From the NCBI GenBank assembly GCA_003024985.2, contig PXIH01S0120151.1: a stretch of DNA of 12,245 bases. One strand, 5' to 3'. Under the pieces are notes generated by a model that was not told the DNA's origin, made no database searches, and saw only the letters and a program-made list of their open reading frames with translations. Shown one piece after another: positions 7,512 through 12,245 of the stretch (within the stretch, counting starts at the first letter, position 1; every line of letters begins with the position of its first letter). The translations under genes were made by a program, and so were the position numbers. This DNA is from Euperipatoides rowelli (lineage: Eukaryota > Onychophora > Udeonychophora > Euonychophora > Peripatopsidae).

Positions 7512-8290
7512 TTATTTTATTAAAATATTTAAGCCTAGGCTTATGCAGTAAGAAAAGAAATATATACAAATAAATAATACAAAAAACATAAAGTTTTTTA
7601 AATGGCGTTGAAGGGGCGAAAGTATATCCAATTTATTATAACGCTCTTTGTAATTTAGTTTTCTAAATCCGTGAATTTTTTTTGTTAATTTCCTGAAGGT
7701 TTTCTCAATTTTCATTGTCAGATTTTTTGTCAAATTGTATGATGATGGAACCATAATCTATTATGGGTTTTAAGTAATAAATATATATAATCTTAAAAAT
7801 TTCAGGAGTTAAATATTTTACATTGTTTTTGATATAACCAAATTTTTTGTTTAAAGAGTTTATAATATTTTTATTATGAATACTAAATGAAAAATTTTCT
7901 TTGAAGAATAAACCTAGATCTTTGTGTGAATATACTGATTTTATAATTTCTCCTCTATATAAAATTTATATCTTGGATTATTACTATACTGTATGTAGTA
8001 TCTCTGTTTTTAATTTTGCTGATTTTTAGGTCTTTAGATAAGCAATCTTTAGAAATGTCAGTCAAAATGTTTTGAAGATTACTATTACTATCTATATCTT
8101 TTATTTGGCTAAACAGTTTAATATCATCTGCGTAAAAGAGAGAGAGAGAGTGAGTAGTTTCTATGAATTACAGCAATACCACTTACATTTACATATCGGT
8201 CTAAATAATTTTTTTAATACTCTATATCTCCAATAAAGAATTTACATTTTGATTTTACATCTTTAGAAATGTTGAAAAATGAGGAGTATT
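7512..8290 (-). pseudogene. Decayed LINE (non-LTR) reverse transcriptase fragment
   Basis: On the - strand, codons at 8137-8123 read F-Y-A-D-D, followed by I-K-L-F and an alternating L-Q-x-x-L-x-x-I pattern, the catalytic C motif and thumb entry of CR1/Jockey-type reverse transcriptases. The frame hits a stop near 7965. A different frame, 7754-7512, carries K-x-x-x-F-R-K-L-T-K-K-I-x-G-F...L-x-Y-K-E-R-Y-N-K-L-D, matching the thumb/C-terminal segment where relatives read R-R-x-T-K-x-I-x-G-L...L-x-Y-E-x-R-L-x-x-L. Upstream of F-Y-A-D-D the expected G-V-P-Q-G-S motif is missing and replaced by an AG microsatellite and unrelated sequence. Frameshifts and stops make it a fossil. The 8290 edge is approximate. 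Confidence 0.7.
8136..8151 (+). repeat. (AG)n microsatellite
   Basis: A run of AG dinucleotides directly upstream, in the coding sense, of the LINE F-Y-A-D-D codons. Expansion here has probably contributed to loss of the preceding motif. Confidence 0.8.
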
Positions 8291-8836
8291 AATCGTTGGT
8301 TCTCGTCTAATATAGTGAACCTACAACACTGTAGGGTGAAATTGCGCTATGAATAATAAAAGGCAAATTATTAGAATTTACGGATTATATTATTGGATAA
8401 ATAAACATACAACTGCAGAATTTCAGTTTAATTAATGATCTTTAGTTTAATTATGATTAACAAAATTTTATAACAGCAGAAAGTACAAAATTCAGAGCTA
8501 AAAAAAAAAACATGTCGTAAGTGACCTATCACTTTTTTTTAATTGCAACTAAACTATTATTTTTCTGACAAACACAGACCAACTATATATTGCATAAGAA
8601 ACCAGGGATGAATAACTTATGATAGATGGCGCTACTCTACAGAAAGATACAATCAATAATAAGTTATATTTCAATATTTTTCTAGCTTTCAATATTACTG
8701 TAGGTGAATTGTGCGGCGATTTATTACATAAGCAAAATAATATTGTATTTATATTTGCCATATACAAATAACTTTTGCTTTTAGATAGTGTTTCATAGTG
8801 ATATTCTTTATTTAAATATGTTTAATTAATTTATAA
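8291..8836. other. No gene seen
   Basis: A/T-rich with no convincing coding frame. An imperfect direct repeat occurs: ACTGTAGGGTGAAATTGCGC at 8328-8347 and ACTGTAGGTGAATTGTGCGG at 8697-8716. Confidence 0.45.
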
Positions 8837-8892
8837 TTAAATCAACAAATCTATGCGGATGTGCCTCTCATGTTCGCTGTCACTATCTTCCC
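8837..8892 (-). CDS. Candidate terminal exon, unknown product
   Basis: On the - strand a pyrimidine-rich stretch ends in a good acceptor (CTCCTTGGCAG, last base 8893). It is followed by two phase bases and codons reading E-D-S-D-S-E-H-E-R-H-I-R-I-D-L-L-I, then TAA at 8837-8839. The acidic, serine-containing tail looks like a real protein C-terminus. It is in phase with the donor of the candidate exon at 9700-9779, giving an intron of about 800 bases. No family is recognised, and a short frame such as this can occur by chance. Confidence 0.3.
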
Positions 8893-9699
8893 CTGCCAAG
8901 GAGTTAAAATGGTAAAGAATTATCACTCTTGGAATTGCATAGTTAAATATCTTTGCTATCCATAATGAATTAAATTGTGTAATCTAGTTATTAAAAAAAC
9001 TAAACGGAAAGAATTGTACTTTACCGATTCATGGCTAGCGTGGGTTGTTTTTATGCTATGAAAGATTTTGTGCTACTGCTTACTCCTGATTACATCACAA
9101 AAAAACTCTCAAACNCAAAGGATCGTTTATATGACCTTTGACCTATGTAGAAATATTTATTAAATTTCATTTCTAAATAACATTTTTTAGCGGGCAGGGG
9201 GGGGGGGGGGTTTACCAAGTGAAATTATTTTTTTTAGTAATTTTCTTTGAAATAAAATCATAAAAATAAAAAAAAAATATTTGAAGCCTATTCATAAAAT
9301 AAGTAACGATTTTAAATATCTCAGTTTTAGCCCTTCAATCAGGAATTTTCTTAATCATGCTAACATCTTATATTTATTAGCTAGTCACTGACTGAATTAC
9401 AAGTCAATTAGATCTTATTCAGATTTTTTTCTTCACATTTGAAATACTGTATTTAAAAAAAATAGATCAGCCCACAGACTGTGAAATAAGATCTCATCTG
9501 TTTCCTTAATGCAAGAAATGTCAAACTTGTTGAGATTCAAAGACAAATTTGCAAGGTTTACGGCGTAAATGCTAAGAGTGATGGAATAGTGAGAAAATAA
9601 TGGTGGTCGTCAAAATATACATGACGATGCGTGCATTGGATGACCATTTGTGGTTAATGCTGAGCGCGGTCGAAAAAAAATATGAGGATAGACGCTCAC
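8893..9699. other. Probable intron or non-coding stretch, with an ambiguous base and a G run
   Basis: No coding frame. It contains the only N of the window (9115) and a 14-G run (9197-9210), both places where the assembly may be unreliable. If the two candidate - strand exons are real, this is the intron between them. Confidence 0.4.
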
Positions 9700-9779
9700 C
9701 ATTTCTTACTTTCTTTGCATTTTTCACAAGTCTCATAGACTGCTTTGTATCAGAAGATGTTCCTTGCTGGCAATCATTT
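9700..9779 (-). CDS. Candidate internal exon, unknown product
   Basis: On the - strand, an acceptor with a long pyrimidine tract (ends TCTAAG at 9780) opens 80 bases reading N-D-C-Q-Q-G-T-S-S-D-T-K-Q-S-M-R-L-V-K-N and on to K-K-V-R-N. The exon ends at a donor-like G|GTGAGC (9699-9694). An earlier donor, GTAAGA at 9709-9704, is also possible, as is an acceptor at 9767. Using GTGAGC, the phase fits the candidate terminal exon at 8837-8892. The phase also fits the end of the methyltransferase exon at 10139, but this segment lacks that family's C-terminal metal-binding motif, so I do not assign it to that gene. Confidence 0.28.
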
Positions 9780-10138
9780 CTTAGACGATGATGAGGTGAA
9801 AAAAGTAGTGAATAGCTGATTATCATTACAGGTGACTGCATTCTATGAGGGATGATGATAAATGCTTAAATAATGGTGGAAACTATGTAGAAAAATAGTT
9901 TAATACTGTATATACTTAATTAAATTTAAAAAAAAACTTTGTAAATTAATTATATATTTTTTTAATATCCAACGGTAGGCTACTTATTTAATGAATATGC
10001 CTCTTAAATTATTATTTTTGAAACAATATTAGAAATAATAAATTTTTTAATGTTATATAGTAAATAGTATATAAAAGAAATATTTTAATTCTACTTAGCC
10101 TCTATATTAAATTATTGCTGTTCAAATAGCTAACCTAC

Positions 10139-10341
10139 CCTTTATCTGGAGCCCAGGATTCTCCACTATTAGGATAAACAATGAAAGGTTTATCTCCACG
10201 ATTAAGTTTGGCATTTTCTAAAAGTCCTTCAACATAATTAGGACTAGTGCAATTAATTCCAATAGCAACAAGCTGACTAGAAGACGCACAGATTTTCACA
10301 ACTTCGGCAAACTCTTCCTCATGGCAGGTCTGAGCCGAATT
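10139..10341 (-). CDS. Exon of homocysteine S-methyltransferase
   Basis: The 203-base exon codes for 67 residues plus two bases of a split codon. The enzyme moves a methyl group from S-methylmethionine or S-adenosylmethionine to homocysteine, making methionine in the cytosol. The family pattern is clear: V-A-I-G-I-N-C-T-S-P, with the cysteine that is the first zinc ligand, then K-P-F-I-V-Y-P-N-S-G-E-S-W. The exon covers roughly the second-to-last fifth of a protein of about 320 residues. The acceptor is a T-rich tract ending TTTCTAAG (AG at 10343-10342), and the donor is GG|GTAGGT (GT at 10138-10137). No stop or frameshift is present. The exons for the N-terminal part and for the G-G-C-C zinc-binding end are not visible in the window, so the introns are long or the copy is a fragment. 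Confidence 0.8.
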
Positions 10342-10346
10342 CTTAG

Positions 10347-11290
10347 AAATAAAAACAAATCATTAATTCATTGCACAACTTTGAAATAAATAGTAAAATC
10401 AAAATAGATAAAGTAAAATGTTTGCATGTTTCTCTATCTGTACTTCTAAAGGTACGGTACCTAAAATATGAGATAGAAAATAGTGAAAAAATGTAACCTA
10501 GGTGTTACAGCTCTAAATTTATTAACCTAGTCTAATAGGCCACCTATAAAATTTCAGGTCATATCTAAGTAGGGTTTCCAGATTTCAAAATGGAAATAAA
10601 AGAAACCATCTAATAGTTGTAGAAAGATTTTTTTGAAAACTTAAGGAATGGAGTATTTCTGATCTGACACTACATTACATAAATTTTTTTAAATCCAATA
10701 GATAATAAGCTATTAACTGTAAATAAATAAATAAAGTATTTTTCATTTTATAATTTAGTTTAATAAACTTTCTAAACTATATTTAAACTATACTATAATT
10801 AAACAATATTTAGCATTGGAATTACAGTAATTCCCATTTCTCCAAATAAACGCATATCTATTTTTTTCTTTTTTTTTTTGGTGGAGAGATTGGAGACAGA
10901 AAAACTAGTTTTCATGTAGAAGCATGATCATTCATTTTCCTCTTTTATTAAATATCAAATTAATTGTAGTGTAGTTTTTAAGAAAAATTATGGTGTGTTG
11001 TGCGCCATACTGGAAGACATAAAAGGGCATTTATTCTCCTATCATGCAACATTGTCAACATTACAGATTTTTTCAGCTAAATCTTGCGGTTTAGTTTTTT
11101 TTTTAGCCATGCAGTTTTTAAGGTCTATCGGAGTTAGGGAATTTCAAGAGATTTTGCGGACAAGTCACACATGCATTCATAATGCTGATAAAGCCATGCT
11201 ATCGATGTTTTTATTTAGTAAAATAGAATGAATAAAAACATAATTACCTGTTTATTGAATAATATTAGTTTTGCAACAACATGTATAATT
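10347..11290. other. No gene assigned; one open + strand stretch of unknown nature
   Basis: Mostly A/T-rich. From 10983 to 11231 the + strand is open for about 80 codons with an ordinary amino acid mix. It has no recognisable motif, and splice signals around it are poor. It may be a fragment of an old repeat. Confidence 0.35.
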
Positions 11291-11340
11291 TCCCTTATAG
11301 GTTTAATATGGAAGGTGGAAAATTTTCATGATATAAGGGA
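11291..11340. repeat. Short inverted repeat, 9-bp arms
   Basis: TCCCTTATA at 11291-11299 pairs with TATAAGGGA at 11332-11340. It is followed by a repeat of TAATATGGAAG (about 11304 and 11351). It could be part of a dispersed repeat. Confidence 0.45.
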
Positions 11341-11480
11341 TTTCCCAGGTAATATGGAAGATATGGCAACAGGGGACTAGCCAGAAATTTTTTTGGGTAT
11401 CTTGGGATGTAGCTCATATTATATTTTTGACAAGCTTTTTTTTTTTTTTTTTGGCTGTTGAAATAGATTTTTAAACTTTG

Positions 11481-11500
11481 AGGGGTGTCTAAACACCCCT
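11481..11500. repeat. Perfect 8-bp stem hairpin
   Basis: AGGGGTGT-CTAA-ACACCCCT, an 8-bp stem with a 4-base loop, in otherwise AT-rich DNA. A 16-T run lies about 30 bases before it. The layout suggests a dispersed repeat read on the - strand with an oligo-A run, but no family can be named. Confidence 0.6.
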
Positions 11501-12102
11501 TCCCCTGAATACACCTTGTCTGAGTAGAAGTTGCTGTCAAAGGACACAGCATAAGAACATAGGAGCCCTTTACATCAACTTAAACCTGAATCTGTTTGTT
11601 TTTTTTTTCTTTAAATTAATCCCTTTCTGCCATTTTAAAGTGTTGGGGCATGATTGCCAACCCGGCTGACCAGATTTACAGCTTTTGAAAAAAAACAACT
11701 AATTAAATAAGCTCTACTCTAGAAAATATGTGTTGCCTACAAACACTTGCAAATAAAAAATATATCTACAACTAAAAATAGCTTAGTGAATAATGCAACC
11801 TAGTTTTTTTTAAAAACTTTTAAATTATTGAAAATTGCTAATTAAGATATTCAATATTATTGAAATTAAGATAATGCTAACTGGTTGGTGGTTTCAGTTA
11901 GGATATTAGTAGCAATTAGTTGCCTATCAGCCTACATTATTTTATTGCCAATGCTATATAGCTATTGCTTATTTTTTAATGTTCATTAAATAAGCTTCCA
12001 ACTATGAATACAGATTTTTAAACTATGGAATGTGCAATTTGGTACTAGGAAAGGGGCAAAAAAGGGGTCCATGAGTCCAAAGCAATTCCAATAATGAAGG
12101 GG
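11501..12102. other. No gene seen
   Basis: A/T-rich. A - strand frame of about 65 codons is open from about 12180 to 11990, but it lacks recognisable motifs and overlaps the inverted repeat at 12103-12155. Confidence 0.45.
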
Positions 12103-12155
12103 TAAAGCTAATACCACGATCGTGTATAGGGTTTTACGAAACAACGTTAGCTTTA
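12103..12155. repeat. Inverted repeat around a CACGATCGTG palindrome
   Basis: TAAAGCTAA (12103-12111) pairs with TTAGCTTTA (12147-12155), and GGGG/TCCC just outside extends the stem imperfectly. Inside is the perfect palindrome CACGATCGTG (12115-12124). The local GC content and symmetry differ from the surroundings, as in the end of a dispersed repeat cut by the window edge. Confidence 0.5.
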
Positions 12156-12245
12156 GTCCCTTAGATGGCCGGTCCGAGCTGATTTTATACTAATTTTTGA
12201 ATATTTTTGATAATTTTTTTCACTTTTTCTACAGTATATTTAAGG

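Noticed and set aside
8549-8767. - strand open frame of 72 codons
   Set aside because: Composition is ordinary for A/T-rich non-coding DNA, with no motif and no supporting splice sites.
9600-9791. + strand open frame of 63 codons
   Set aside because: The opposite strand has better splice signals and a more protein-like reading over 9700-9779. The + reading has no motif.
11295-11552. - strand open frame of 85 codons
   Set aside because: It is built across a 16-base homopolymer and a hairpin repeat, with no domain.
1-12245. CRISPR array, bacterial operon, phage or defence system
   Set aside because: No regularly spaced repeats and no bacterial gene organisation. Spliced exon signals, SINEs, LINEs and an animal-type primer site point to a eukaryotic chromosome.

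Overview
The window looks like an AT-rich animal nuclear genome, most likely arthropod (perhaps an insect). No bacterial operon structure is visible. The longest coding remnants belong to a Ty1/copia LTR retrotransposon whose primer site matches the 3' end of animal initiator Met-tRNA. The only recognisable host coding sequence is a single exon with splice signals. The species cannot be named from this sequence.

Layout. 1-1632 shows no gene. 1633-1789 is a weak candidate exon on the + strand that changes frame part way. About 1915-2085 holds a tRNA-derived SINE on the - strand. 2188-6106 is a complete but defective copia-type element: TSD (tttac), 5' LTR, primer site, remnants of protease, reverse transcriptase and RNase H, polypurine tract, 3' LTR, TSD. 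Nearly all of gag and the whole integrase are missing. A 503-bp non-autonomous DNA transposon (4122-4624, PIF/Harbinger-like by its 3-bp TSD) sits inside the reverse transcriptase.

6107-7080 is A/T-rich filler ending in a perfect A/T palindrome. About 7230-7310 is a second tRNA-like SINE head (- strand), next to a 92-bp 5'-truncated LINE tail bracketed by a 17-18-bp TSD (7310-7436). 7512-8290 is a decayed LINE reverse transcriptase on the - strand with an F-Y-A-D-D motif.

Host gene signals on the - strand: an exon at 10139-10341 encodes part of homocysteine S-methyltransferase. Two weaker candidate exons (9700-9779 and 8837-8892) join in phase and end in a stop, but their product is not recognised. 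10347-12245 is mainly non-coding, with a few inverted repeats that may belong to dispersed repeats.

Overall this is an intronic or intergenic stretch built from layered transposons. The copia element landed first, the MITE landed in it later, and the element then decayed. I see no convincing sign of a new multi-gene system. The points most worth following are the nested insertion, the retroposons with visible TSDs, and the unidentified - strand exons.
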